Positions 49,470 through 62,195 of a stretch of DNA of 64,000 nucleotides are shown here, piece by piece (within the stretch, counting starts at the first letter, position 1; each line of letters opens with the position of its first letter). The notes under the pieces were generated by a model that saw only the letters and a program-made list of their open reading frames with translations, was not told where the DNA came from and searched no databases. The stretch is from contig MZZL01000382.1 of assembly GCA_002749535.1 (NCBI GenBank), positions 62,001 to 126,000 of the forward strand, given 5' to 3'. The position numbers were made by a program, and so were the translations under genes. The stretch comes from Apophysomyces variabilis. Its lineage: Eukaryota > Mucoromycota > Mucoromycetes > Mucorales > Mucoraceae.

Positions 49470-52400
49470 CTAACCGTCTGTTGCCTTCAACACATCCACA
49501 ATGGCCCATTCATGGTCATAGTAAACTTCTCGGGTATGCACATCTTCGGCGTGATAGATAAACTCAAACTGGCCACGCGACAGAAAACCAAGCGATAGTT
49601 CATAGTCTACCTGATCATTACCTCGAATCTATTAAGTGCAGTGAAAACCAGAATGTTGAGTATTTGATCTTTCTTTTTCATATTCTAGATTAACTTGTTT
49701 TCTTTCTTTCTTTTTACCTCGGGTAAAACAACTTGCTGTAGTCCCTGCATCAGCAATTTACCGGAAAGATCATATTCCTTAGCACCGTCATTGTAGCTTT
49801 GTACCGGTTGGATACGCAAGATGAGCTTTACAGGATGAACTGTGTTTAATGCAAATAAGGCAGGAGTAAGTGGATCATTCCTTGATTCCCTTTTCTATGC
49901 TTCTTTACCATGCCGGTTACGGATCGATATTTTCATGTTAACAAAGTCGTTCCCTTCATAGCGGAATCGACGATGACCCGTCTTTGTCACGCCATTGCCA
50001 AGGACATCTACGCCGAATTCAATGTCTTCCTTTTTCAGGATACTCAGCTGAAGAGGCGTCAAACGCAAGGAGGATCGTAGACTTAGTATGCCATGGCGTC
50101 CTGTGTTGTTACATCTCCACGTGGCTTTGACATGGTTCAGTAGATGCTCACGGTACCAAAACATTTGAAGTCTTGCACGCTCCTGCTGAGGAGGCATCTT
50201 TGGCGCTTGCGACACGACAAATTGCTTGTTAGGTTCAAAGGAAGGAATGGGTTGTAAACATTCAGCAGAAGGTAAGAAACATCGCTTGACAGGTAACATC
50301 ACCCTATAAAACTACCATTTAGCAAAGGCGTGCAATAATTTTCTCAGGGATCTGGTACATACCGTCGAGTGCAACCGGGTTGAATCGTTAGAACGGACTT
50401 CAGCGTTTCCTTTTCGTCATCATTATCGATGTTGAATTCTATATTAAATGCAACAGTCCATGCGTTTCGCACATCTAGTGTCACCAGACAATAGTCATTC
50501 TGATTCTGTATGTCGTTATGCACTTGACGTGTAACAAGTAACAGATCCTCGACGTGATTTTCTGCGACGCATTGCTGGTTGGTGTCCAGTGTCTGAATAT
50601 TCTGCAAGGCATGTTCAATCCTATCTTCCGATACATGCTCGTTGTGTCGAAGATATAATACATCCCAATTAGAGGGCTCAAGATTCTGATACACGGTAAC
50701 CAAGACAGGAAGGTAAAGCTGCCGAGTGTAAAACATTGCTGCCTGCTCCTTGCTCTCTTCTGCGACGGCGCGATTAAGATAACCATACTCGACTTGAATA
50801 GTTCCACCCGTACTAAGATCAAGGATCAATCAATACCCTCTCCACGTGCAACCTCTGAAGCTCGCTTGAATGCTTACCAGCCTCGCTTTCCATAGACACC
50901 AACAAGTACCTCCGATTGACCTCCGGGCGGGAGCCATACTTTCTTTCCAATGATTTGAGATGCTTCATTAGTTGAACCTTCCCATGAAAACACGTGCGTT
51001 CCCTTCGTGAATAGCTCGATTTCATACTGCTCTTCCTGAGGTAGTTCGGGATTGACAAGCAAGGGATTTGTGGTAGTGGAATCTGTGAATGACAAGGTGA
51101 TAAAGTCAACTGGGATATTGCCAATGTTTTCTAGCGTGATTGATATGTGGGTCCTACATTGTATCTTGTTATTGATTTACTTCACAATACTCCCCAAAAT
51201 AAGCCATACGTACATTTCCCCTTCATAGAGCATCACGGCACCATGCAGCAGCGAAGTGGACTTGATTTTTAGTAGCGGTTGATCATCGATTACTTTCAAT
51301 TCATAAAACTTGATCGGCTTTAGCTCGTCAGATTTTTCTATAGCAACAGATGGGCATATTTGTCAAATCCTAGTCCATTGATTACGCAGAAAAAGTTGTT
51401 CTTACCTCTTCCCCGGGTGGACTGGATTCCCTTGAGACCACTAAGCTCTTGTTATTACAATCACCAACCATACAGTTAGGACTGACCTTACCTGTGCTTG
51501 AATTTCACGAAAGTACTGCGCTTGCTCTCATCCTTTGGGTCCTTTTTATCTTTTCTTAATTTTTCTTCATAATTGGCCAGAAATTCTTGTTCTACAAAGC
51601 CAACAATCTTCACGAAACATCCACGGATAGTCAGTAAGCCTGTCTCCTCTGGAACACCTGATAAACGTAACGCCAATGAACCGTTTGCGGGTATAGTGGC
51701 CGAAGCCGACATAGCATTAAATGCAACTCCACTCGTACTGTTTACACTCAATAAATACGGCTGCCTGTATATCTAGGACGCTTTTTATTTTTACCTGAGA
51801 GCAGCATGTTGAACCTCCAAATCAAATCCAAATGGGTTCAGGAGTGTTACCTTGAACTCACATAATTCGTCTCTCACCAAGGTGACTTGATACTGAATAG
51901 AAAAGGATCGCCATGTGAATTCATTCAGTTTAATGACCATAAAAAAAGCGACTAACCTGCTCGTTCTTCTTTTGAGCAAAAGGATTGTAAATGAATGGGT
52001 CACTGTTGTCTTTCGTGGTCACAGTAATCGCATTACTGATCATAGGGTGAGGATAAACAGCTTTTCGAGGGATTGGATGAACCGCTTCGATTGATTGCAC
52101 AATGTTCACGCCCCAATAGTTTACATTGCTCTCCACCTGACCTGTGCGTTTGCCCATAGCAACAATTCGCTGAATGGAAGATGCCAAACGCATCTGCTCT
52201 TCCTTTGAGATATGCTGATACATATTCTTAAGCAACACAGTTGTGTAGTACAGCATAGATGCATAGTCTTTTGAAAAAGAAAAATATCAGCTACCGCTCG
52301 AAACAACAATGATGTACATACCAGGCAAAGCCTCTGCAATAGCAATGCATTGTCGAAGTATATCAATTTGAAGAGCAGGCCATCCAAAGCGCACAAGCTC

Positions 52401-54759
52401 TTTAGCTACCGCACCACGTACGCCCGTTTCTTTTGTCTTTCCTGAGCCAGCATGGCTTGCCTCAAGAGCTCCTCCATCGTGGACGTTACGTTCTGAGCAT
52501 CCAAATTTTTCCTCAGTTGATCGGGTCTATATATGAATCTCATGATGAACTTACCACCGATCCCGAATACTTCGCATATCCGCCTCATCACTTCGAGGAT
52601 ACCATCATCGCTTTTTCCAACTGGCTTTTTGCTTTGATCACGAGCACTTGCTAGCGTCGCACGGCTCTGGATCAAGAGTGGAAGCATGCGGTTGACGCAT
52701 TCGTACATCATCCAAGCTGATTTGCGATGATACCCGATAGTGGATAATACAGTTGCCATGTAGGTCAGGAGATTGATCTGTCACGTTCATACCATCCAGT
52801 TATACACTCTGGTGAAAAAAAAACAATGTCCTTCCATACCTGATCCATTAATATAAGATCGTCCAGGTCAATGGCCCATATCTTCATCACCCATTCAGCA
52901 ATGTCGTACTTCTTTATCCCACTCTTTAAACAAGTCAATGGAGTACCCGTAGGCATGCGCTGCTGATGTTTTTCATTGGAAGCGTCTTGTACCTTTCCCT
53001 GGACTAACAGGGAAAGTACATGGTCATTCCAACCTCCATTCATATGGACTGTTAACAAAAACCGAGATAGCTTTGCACAAGCTTCAACATACACCAAGCC
53101 CGGTAACGGAATGGCTGATGTTGTATTCACTTTTATATAATGCTGAACAATGGACGTATACTGTTCCACGACTTCCGCAATGGTAGATTGTGGTGCAGGT
53201 GGGGTTCCGCTAGCATCTGGATTTTGGGAAGGTGTGTCTGACGATATAGATGTGGGAGAAATTTGTTGCCTGGACACTAAATGCTAGCCCATAAAATCAA
53301 TTACATTTGCCCGGCCTTTGGTAAGTTCCAATTTACCCCCACATCAGCACGAAGGTATTCCAGTAAAATCGTCGCACAAACCAATCCTTCCATTGCGCTT
53401 GCATACCACAAATGATCTGATTGAGATTTAGTCATCTCAATAGCTTGGTTATAACTATTCAAAGAAAGAATTAAATAACACAATAGAAACAAAGAGAAAC
53501 AGATAATGTAATTCATCCCATTTATGCTATAATATAAAGAAAACTTACTGTGTAACAGCATCTGGTAATCGTCCAGCCAGTAAGTAGAAATCGGCTAGTA
53601 GTTTCTTTATTCGTCCTGGCGTTCTGCGCTTTGTCTTTCCAATATCCTGAGAGGCAATGCCCTGAGCACTGGTGGATCGTGTTATGGATGGTACTGGAGG
53701 TGGGGTAGCAGGCGAGAATTTAGGTGATCGAGAGTTCACTGTTGTGGTGGAAGCACGTTTTAAGAAGGAGGAAGACGTAGATTGTTGTGGAATAGGTGGA
53801 GGATGAGAAGCACGGTTCTGACGAGGGAGTTCTGTAGGTCCCGGAGAGCTGCTGGATGGTTGCGGTACGATTTTATTTTCGCTACGTTGATGCAGCATGA
53901 TCGGTGATTCGAGCATTTGAAGTCGTTCAATTCGTCCAGCCTGTTCATACGCATAAATTTACTCTCATCCATCCTTCAAACAAGAAAACGACGGGCAAAA
54001 AAACTTACGATGGCCGAAAATTGATTCAAAATCTCGCTTGCAAAATCACATATCATTGTGCTCATGTAGAAAGACATGTTGCCGACATTAGGTATCATGA
54101 TCAATCCTTTTGTATCGTCTGCCTGCGTTTCTGTGGGATCAAAAGCAAAGCATCGCGTGGCTACAGCCGTTGGGTACTGCCAGCGAGGTAAAAGAAGAGA
54201 AAAGAAAGAAATCAGTTGCCACTCTTCAATAAGTTCTTTTTGTTTCGTACCTTATCCAATGTTTTGACGAACGCTCGGTACCCTTCACTCAAATCTTTAT
54301 CTTTCCATTCTTGGCAGTCCATAATGCCTATTACCTATTTTCATACTTTGCATGAGAAAAAAAAAGAGGATAGCTAGCATTCAAAGCCTTACCCCGAAAA
54401 TTCTGCGATGGGGTTGGAAGTCTTCCAGATGAACATGGTCGCGCTTATAACTCGTCATAAACTGAAAGTGCATTTGACCGTCTTGGAAGACCTGACTACT
54501 AAACATGGCTTAAAAAATGCCATGATGATGAGTATTCAAGCAATTATATATTATATGACCACACAAGGGTTCATTGCTCTCTGTCACTCTTACCACCGGC
54601 TCCTTTCTGGAGATCAGGTGTCACGTCTCCCAAGCGAACGACGCTGAACTTTTTCACTAGCTCTACATGATCCCAAAACTTCGACTTTTGAATGGGAGAC
54701 ACTGGTACAAGTAAGACCCGAACTCGACAGGACGTGGTGATATTTATCCCCAAATCCAT
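49470..54759 (-). CDS. TRS120: Trs120 / TRAPPC9, TRAPP II complex subunit
   Basis: Nineteen exons: 54759-54594, 54508-54393, 54334-54251, 54176-54009, 53940-53549, 53454-53337, 53283-52840, 52777-52555, 52492-52322, 52267-51957, 51892-51795, 51746-51492, 51440-51406, 51337-51214, 51153-50878, 50812-50363, 50303-49909, 49839-49718, 49628-49470; 1368 residues. Diagnostic stretches: VRVLLVPVSPIQKSKFWDHV, KKFSVVRLGDVTPD, PGRIKKLLADFYLLAGRLPD, RFGWPALQIDILRQC and, in the C-terminal immunoglobulin-like half, LLNPFGFDLEVQHAALR and FITLSFTDSTTTNP. TRAPP II acts as the exchange factor for Ypt31/32 (Rab11) at the trans-Golgi. A Ser/Pro-rich insert lies in exon 5. The exon 8/9 join (52555 to 52492) skips a misleading open stretch that ends in a stop. 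Confidence 0.92.
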
Positions 54760-55235
54760 GGCGTATATAAGTTATAAGGACGACTGAGCTAGCTTTGCTG
54801 TGTTCCGCGCAAAAAGAGCGAAACTCTCTCAAAGCATGGCGGAGCATGAATCAAACGGGATTTGAAATCTATTTCTCTCTCCCAAGATCAACCCATTTTT
54901 CGAACCTAGTCGGCGCTGCGTTCAGACGCAAACAATAACTTTTCTTTTAATTTGTTTAACGGTTTGCACATATATACAAGTTTGCGCAGAAATAAACAAA
55001 GATAAAGTAAGATGAGTAAAGAATAGAGGCGTAGTAACAAAAAAATATATGATAGGTAAGAAAGGAAAAGAGAGAACAGGGAAAAAAAAAGAAAGGAATG
55101 TGTGGATATATTATAGAGAAGAAAGTCAATTTCAACTTCTCCAGATTATAGATGCTCAAGGATGATAGTATGCAAACGGGTATGAAAAGAAGGGTTAATA
55201 AAGAAAAAAGGGAGGAAGCATGAGAGGAGAACTCT
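54760..55235. other. Intergenic between TRS120 and CDC24
   Basis: Upstream part of TRS120 and 3' flank of CDC24, both on the - strand; AT-rich, no gene seen. Confidence 0.5.
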
Positions 55236-58005
55236 CTATGCTGATGTAACATAGAAATTAATCGCATTACCAATGCCTCGGTTTTCAAAACCCATTTGCA
55301 CGTCCTCATTCGAGCTAATAGTAATTAGATCACCGTCCTCATCTTGGTACTTTAAACCGACTGAAGAATCGATATCCTGGCCACACAATCGGATTTTCCG
55401 CTCGATTCGTGACATCAACTCTTCGTATCCAATGTTTAATGGTACAACCACGACATAGATTCCGTCTTGATAATGGACTTTGACTTTTGTACTTTCTTCT
55501 AATGGACTTTCCTGGTAGTTTGTGCTGCCTCGTCCTTGGTATATTGTTCGGGAATTGATGGATGGCATCTCAGGTGCATCGCTAAACATGCTGGATGGAT
55601 TTGGCCGGTGGATGTTTGGGCTGCTTTGCGAGCGGACCCGTGTATGATGGAATTGTTGCTCTGATGTTGATCCACGATTTGCTTGTGTTGGTGTACACAG
55701 CAAAAATTGGTTACATTCTTCTGTTGGTGTAGGTACGCCGTTGTTGCCCATATTTCTAGTAAGCATTTCTGAAGCCAGCAAGTCATCACCATGACGTCGT
55801 TGCCAAGAAGGTCCAGATTTATCTGGACTAGCCTTTGTTGATACTGTTGGTGACGATGGATAACTTGTAGGTGGGGAAGGAGACGCAGTATAGTTTCCAT
55901 ATTCTGAGTGGATCGTCGGGATACCTTCGCTCGACGTCGGGAAGGGTGCATGCGATGGTGAACGAGGGAGCGGTGGAAGGGACATACCGGGAATAGTACT
56001 GTAGCTGCGACCATTGGACCCAAGTGAAAGAGCGCCGTGGGAATACATTCTGCGGCTATGCTCTCCATCTACTGATCGCTGATAACTGCCGTGAATAGGC
56101 CTGCTGCTATATCGACTGTAGATGTCATCGTCGTCGCTTGATCCGTCTTGATACTCATCTTCTTCTTCATCTTCATCATAGTTCATCATCAAGGCATCTT
56201 CAAATTCATTAGGAGCCATTGATCGTGCACCGGTCGGCGAGTTCATATGGTGCTGCTTGTTGCTGTCTATTTTGCTTTCCATAGAGAGCCGCTTCTCGAT
56301 CTGAATGTATTTTGTGATGGTCTGCTCCCATTGCTTGAGTTGCTCATTGTTACGACATTTCAGGATAAAGGATTGAAGGTTGAAGTTCTGAAGACTATGC
56401 GATTGTGGATCCTTCTCTGACTTTTCAGACCAGAAGATCCGCAACGACCATTGACCTAAAAAGAAAATTCATCTGTTAGCTCCCTTTTGCTTTTCCTTCT
56501 TTAAAGTAATTGATGATCTACCATTTTGGCTTGTGTCGCTCACTTGCGCAATTTTAGAAATCAAGATTTTCCCCTGAACGTATAAGGCGCCGTATTTCTT
56601 TTTCTTTTTCATAATAGTGTTTGTTTTTTTGTTTGTATCTTTGTCTTCTCGGCAGATCAGCAAGGTTTTTTCGAATAAAAAGACAAGCATTTCCCGTCCG
56701 GCATCGTTGCGTTGTAAAGTGAATTTATCTTGAAGCAGAAGGGGACCAAAATTGTCAATGGACCCCTTCCAATTTTCCACACGTCTTTTCAAGTCTTCCA
56801 CAATCAGAATATTTTCTTGGCGACGCTTGGTCTCGTTCACCTTGCTTGCGACACGTTGAATAGCATCAAGACCCTTCTTCATTTCCTCGTAGTAACACCA
56901 GTCTTCAGGAGTGCTTTTCACCAGCTGTTGCATTAACAATGGATATTTGCAGACGCGCTGGACAGGTTTGATCAGCATGGAGGGGAGTTCAAAATTAGGT
57001 GACAGTATATCTGCTAGTTTTTGCAATTTAGGAGTCTCTTGGACTACAAGGTCTTGAGCGGTCTGGAAATTAGCGCAAAAAGGTTCATATACGGAGAAGC
57101 TCTCTTCCAGTTGGATGAACATATTGCCAAGTCGCTGTTCCTGCGGCGACCGGTCAGCATTGTCCTCCAATTGGATGAGAAACCGTCGTTGGAAATCCAC
57201 TAGGGCATTTAAGTTGCCAAAAAGGTTATGCAATGTATCGGGAGGTAGAACTTTTTGTAGATGTGCTTCGCGCATATAACGCTATTCATTCAAAGAAATT
57301 AGTAATGATTTTCAAGCTAGCAGGGTTAATGATGGTATTTACCTGAAGCGTCTCTAAATCCTGGACATATTTTCTTTCTGTTTCCAGAAATTCAAAGACA
57401 ACTTTGTCTCTGGTGTCTTTTGGGGCGTTTGGATCTGAATCTCGGTTGGATGAACAAATAGAAATGGTGCCTTCCTGTTCAAGTAGATCCAATATCCGTT
57501 TCACGGTATTCACGACCTGGAATGAAAGGAGATAACCATGTCAACAAACAGGAGATAATGAAAGAAAGGAGGGAAAATACATTACCTTGACAAAGCCATT
57601 AGTATCATTCTGATACAGATCCATGACTGTGAACAGACTTTCTTCGCTGAATAGGAGTTGATCTCGACACGCAATAATAAAGTGATAAACGCAGGCTTTA
57701 GATTTGTTAGATGAATTCAATGAACTGCCTTGGTTCATGTTGATGGCTTTTTCGGGTCGTAGAGTATTGTAAAGGAGGCATAGACTGGATCCTTGTCGGC
57801 AAATATGCCATAGTTTGCTGAGTGGATCGGTGAAGTTTGATTCGGCATCCTCAGGTACGTCTGATTCCAGATATTCTTCAAATCCAGGTACTGCTGCCAA
57901 GCCATCAAGGACAGAACGACAGGTGTGGTAAAGTGAAGCTTTCTGGGATGCAGGCTTATTTGTCACCGAATCATTTGCGACAGGAGAATCGATAGATTGT
58001 AACAT
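55236..58005 (-). CDS. CDC24: Cdc24, guanine nucleotide exchange factor for Cdc42
   Basis: Exons 58005-57586, 57516-57343, 57281-56522, 56455-55236; 857 residues, the expected length. Domain order is that of Cdc24: a calponin-homology-like N-terminus (SLYHTCRSVLDGLAAVPGFE, LWHICRQGSSLCLLYNTLRP), DH domain (about 165-345; VFEFLETERKYVQDLETLQ, LIKPVQRVCKYPLLMQQLVK), PH domain (about 355-500; MLVFLFEKTLLICRED), a long Ser/Pro-rich linker with many SP/TP sites and a DE-rich patch, and a C-terminal PB1 domain (about 772-855; KVKVHYQDGIYVVVVPLNIG, then YQDEDGDLITISSNEDV). PB1 binds the scaffold Bem1/Scd2. Cdc24 activates Cdc42 at growth sites and is the link from G-beta/gamma to polarity in yeast; a G-beta gene is also in this window. 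Confidence 0.95.
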
Positions 58006-60745
58006 GGTAATACAGAACCTTCAATTCTATGAGGGTATCTTTGGTGGGTACTATGAGAAGGAACAGAAAGGAATTAAAGTGCCTGAATGAACGTAATGGG
58101 CAATGAATGAAAAGATGTAGATCGAATGAGAGGCAGGTTGTCGTGAAACGAAAGTCAGGATGAAGAGAAGGAAAGGAAAGGAATGAGGGTTTCGTATTGT
58201 TAATGGAGAAGGGAGGAATGACACCAAAGAGAACAAAAAAAAAGTAGCTTTTTGTCAGGGGAATATCAGGAGTTTAGTATCTTTAACGATACCTTGTTGC
58301 TGCTGTCAATGTTACACCCGCTTTATTAGCAGGTGCATTAGACGCGGGCAACTTGGTCTTGTTTATCTCGCAAGCCAACGAATCAAGGTGATCACCGTCT
58401 TCAATTACATTCTATGCTAAATAGAAAAGTTTTCTACTACACAAACGGTGAATAGTTCCTTCCGATATGGTTCAGTTATTCTTCTGCTATATACCTGTGC
58501 CACGTTCACCCTCGTGGCTCTTCGTCCCACGTCGGACCTATTTCTAAAGTGTCACTAGACGTTGCACCTTAAACGAAAAGAGGCAGGATGAACGAGGGAT
58601 CCTCGCGGCCCGTTCACTCCATGTGACATCTTGTCGCTGAGTCATAAATAAAAAAGATCAGTAATCTATGAAACATAGGGTCTTTTTGATCGTGCATCTC
58701 TTTCACCTTAGAACGAGACAATTGACAGACCATGCACAGGCAAATTGCACAGACATCGATAAACATACTGATTTGGATGTGCTTAACCCATTTATTTTGC
58801 AGCATCCAATCATCACACTAAGCCAGTTACTGACACTGAATTGCGCAACGTTGACGTTGTCAAATACCTTCCACGTGTCAGGAAAATCAATGATCCTAGG
58901 CCCGAGTCATTTAGTCATACAATGGCTGCTATAGCTAATAAACATTGATGCATTCAAGAAGCTTCTTGTTTTGATTTTCTGACCAGACATTTACTGCATG
59001 GTTTCCTTCTGCCATTTCCTGTTCTATCCAGCTACCGGTTCTTGCAAGCTTACTGTTGTTTTTAGTATTATCCGCGTGCATGTGCACATTTCTCTTTTGG
59101 ATATGCATAAACACTTTTTCAAGTGATGCAAATAAGTAATATACGATACGGAGGAAGTATTGCTTAAGAGGGGCTCCTATATCAGAAGATTAAACAAAAG
59201 CGATGGAAAGGAATTGTTACCTAACAGCTGGGACCCAACTCAGTCCCTGTGCTCAAAACATGGGGTAACAAAGTAATACATAGGGAATGCAGTAACGAAA
59301 GGTTAAACCTTTTGTAGCAAACTCATAAGCAAAACTAACATACCAACTCGTGTTCGACGATAGCGCACAAAGCGAAATAAAAGTACAGTGCGCCCCTTTC
59401 ATCCTCTCCCCAAATATTGCAGGTTATTTCTAAAACAAGATGGGAGTGCTTCTCGGGAGTTTGTGCTTTACAGAACGGGTGCAAAGCTTAAGGTCACTTA
59501 TCTTCGTTACACCAGACTTCACTATCAGAAAGGAGAACTTGTCAGAAAATCAATTGCCCTTAAACATAGGACACTGTATCGCTTATTTTATTAACAACTG
59601 CTGCTGTCATCAAACATCACGTACAATAGTGCTTCAATCCAAACAGTTTACGATACGTACTGTAAAGACCTAGATAAAAGGAATAAAGCATGAAGCAATT
59701 CTTATGCTGAAGCGGCTGACGATTTGTAAGAATAAGTAACGGCTACTTATAACATTTCCTTGCCCCTTGCTAACCGATAGCTGCTTCACAAAACCAAAAG
59801 CGGTAACATTTTCCATAATTCACATTGTATTAAGTTTGTTGATGACGAATATATTGCAGTTGTCGTTGATTAAGGGAAATGTGCAATGCTTATAAAAGTA
59901 TCAGAATTTCAGTTATTAATAGACAGGTTTATCCCTTACTTTCCTATACGAGTTATTGTCTGGTGGCCATTCGGTTAATAAGTGGAAGCTTTCCTTATTG
60001 TTGAATTAGGGAGAGGTATGTCTACTGGGGTTACTGAAACAGATCGAATATCCGTTTAACGTCAGTGACGGAACAAGAAATCTAATGTTAGGTCAAGGAC
60101 CATCCTGCCAGACGTTAATTTCAACTGGTAAGTAAAAGTGCCGTTTGGCAGCAGCGTGTATATATCCGAAGAAATGCTGAAGCATTCCAAATATAATCAA
60201 GCAACTGAACCTTGCGATATCTGAAAGCTATAAGTAAGATGGGTAACAATGGTAGTCATGCCAGTTTAAGCAGTAGATTTGTAAAGAATTACGCCGTATT
60301 CATAGAACGTTTCAATATATACCAATAATGTCGAACTTCATCTGAAATTGATATTGGACACTATGGATACAGGATTTTATTGCAGGTATTTACATCAAGC
60401 AAGAATAAGACCAGTGAGGATGTATCAAAACAATGCGTTCAACCCTACATGACAGTTTGAGCCTTGGTCATTTAGAACAAATGCTGTGCTTTAACTTACA
60501 TCGGATAGTAGTGGTAGAATACGTTTTCCGAATTGAAGGCACAATACTAAAACAACAAACTCTACAGCGAATTATTTCGCAAAAAGCACACTTAAAAATG
60601 GTCTCTTTATTGGCAGAGTGCTCTTGTCTTAGGAGCTAATGCTGAAGGCACAATTCTTATCACTGCCGTTTTCACTATCACTAACATAACTCAGCTACAG
60701 TCAAAAGACAATAAAATTTTAGAGCCAAAGCCAAAGGGACGCTCG
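58006..60745. other. 2.7 kb gene-poor region
   Basis: CDC24 5' flank at the left, then AT-rich sequence without recognisable exons on either strand. Short frames (for example 59388-59673 +) have no family resemblance. No terminal inverted repeats noticed. Confidence 0.45.
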
Positions 60746-61105
60746 TTACATCAACGGATCGACACCAGTAGTGGCACCCAGCTTATCTGCGCCAGTCCTT
60801 GTTTGTCCTCCCGTTCTTGCAGATTCTATATGCACCGCTCGTAATTCACGATTATGATATCCTTCGCCACCTCTATTGTCGTTCTGCCCGTCAGACTGAC
60901 CCCTTCTGGATAAACGGATGGCTGTACTTCGTCTTTGCACCTTAGTACCACGCAAAGCCGTTTTTGCCTTTGAATCAACAGGTATAGTTTCAGCTTGAGC
61001 CACGGAATTGTACGAATTTTGGATGTTGAGCTCTTGTCCTGCGCCGGCGTTTACTGATACCATTAGACAAGCACACGCGGCAATCAGAATACTATGAATT
61101 CTCAT
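60746..61105 (-). CDS. Small secreted protein (119 residues), orphan
   Basis: Single-exon frame with a clear signal peptide: MRIHSILIAACACLMVSVNA, then Gly-Ala. The mature part is short, hydrophilic, Gly/Arg/Asn-rich and has no cysteines after the signal. Two dibasic sites (VQRR-S and SRR-GQ) could be Kex2-type processing points, giving a C-terminal peptide of about 50 residues. A TATAAAT element lies at a good distance upstream, and the gene sits in gene-poor sequence. The profile is that of a secreted effector-like or signalling peptide precursor, but I recognise no family. Confidence 0.6.
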   Translation of the reverse strand: MRIHSILIAACACLMVSVNAGAGQELNIQNSYNSVAQAETIPVDSKAKTALRGTKVQRRSTAIRLSRRGQSDGQNDNRGGEGYHNRELRAVHIESARTGGQTRTGADKLGATTGVDPLM

Positions 61106-62195
61106 GATTTATAAAGCAAAGCAGTAGGGAAGTGAAATAAAACTAATATCAACAAGACCATTCGCGCCATCATTTATAGCTGGAAGAAAACATGATTCAT
61201 GTGGAGAACGTACACAAGGCAAAGTTTAGGTTTAGGGGTCATAAAAAGACGTAATATTCATAGAGCACCACGGTCTGTGTCACTGGCCTCCTAACAACAA
61301 CAATGAATTGCATGCAGGGGATATCCATCTTGTCCTGCACTTTTAGCCTTGCAAACACACTACAGCAATAAAGTGTAGTGACATGTTACAGTGCCGGATG
61401 GATAGGTACGGTGTTCTTTTGGATTACTTTTCTTGCTCTTTTTTTTTCGTAGTTTTGGCAGCCAGTAACTGACAAAAAACGTTCTATCACACAACAGCAT
61501 AGTGAAAATGAAAACTAATATAGAGCTTTAACGTCTTGGCCCTATAAAGAAGCGCTCATAGCCTAAACAGCTCATAATACGGAGAGGGTTTTAACATTAA
61601 GGCACTGCACATGTTCTCTTACGTGAACTGGATAGCTCGTGATCTAATTCTTTGTTGTTTCTCGAAGCATTAATTCATTATTCATCAGGGACAAATGCCA
61701 GTAAGCTTTCTGTTCAAGTGAATGAAACCTTGTTTACGCCTTCACTTTGCAGCTCCGGTTCATTGTTCCTGTTGATACCCCATGGAGAAGGGGAGAAATT
61801 CATGAAAAAACTGAGATCGCTCGCTCGACCTCTACTAATGTAGAATTGGAAATACTAAGCTATTGCATTGAGCTTTCTGTTGAGTCAGAGATATCGTTCC
61901 CATCGTAATCTAGTGGGAATCCAGACAAACTTCTTCAGTCAAAAAGAGCGCATATTTTCTGTAGGCATTGTCGCTTTCGCTTTTGGATAGAATAGACGGG
62001 GGAGGTTTATTTTCATCATTCTGTACTTTATCGATAAACCGCTGTTATAGAGCAGTAATTATTTCCTTATGAAACAGAAACAGAGCTTTCGACTGCCGGA
62101 GAACCAAAAAGAAAGAAAGCGGTTTGCTTCAGTTATTGACGGTCACTCCGTCCTCTTGTGCCTGGCAACAACGACGATCCATAACTCCAGAAAAC
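61106..62195. other. Divergent intergenic region, secreted protein / PGS1
   Basis: Should hold promoters of both genes. A TATA element serves the left gene; nothing distinctive was seen for PGS1. Confidence 0.5.
61172..61178 (-). promoter_or_regulatory. TATA box of the small secreted protein gene
   Basis: The - strand reads TATAAAT, 67-73 bases upstream of the ATG at 61105, a typical fungal spacing. Confidence 0.55.

Noticed and set aside
52406..52555. Read-through extension of TRS120 exon 8 ending in a stop
   Set aside because: A GTAAGT donor at 52554 and the acceptor at 52493 give the conserved RFGWPALQIDILRQC continuation; the open stretch is intronic.
60746..61105. Oomycete-type RxLR effector
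   Set aside because: There is no true RxLR-dEER motif after the signal peptide; the resemblance of ALRG and IRLSRR is superficial.
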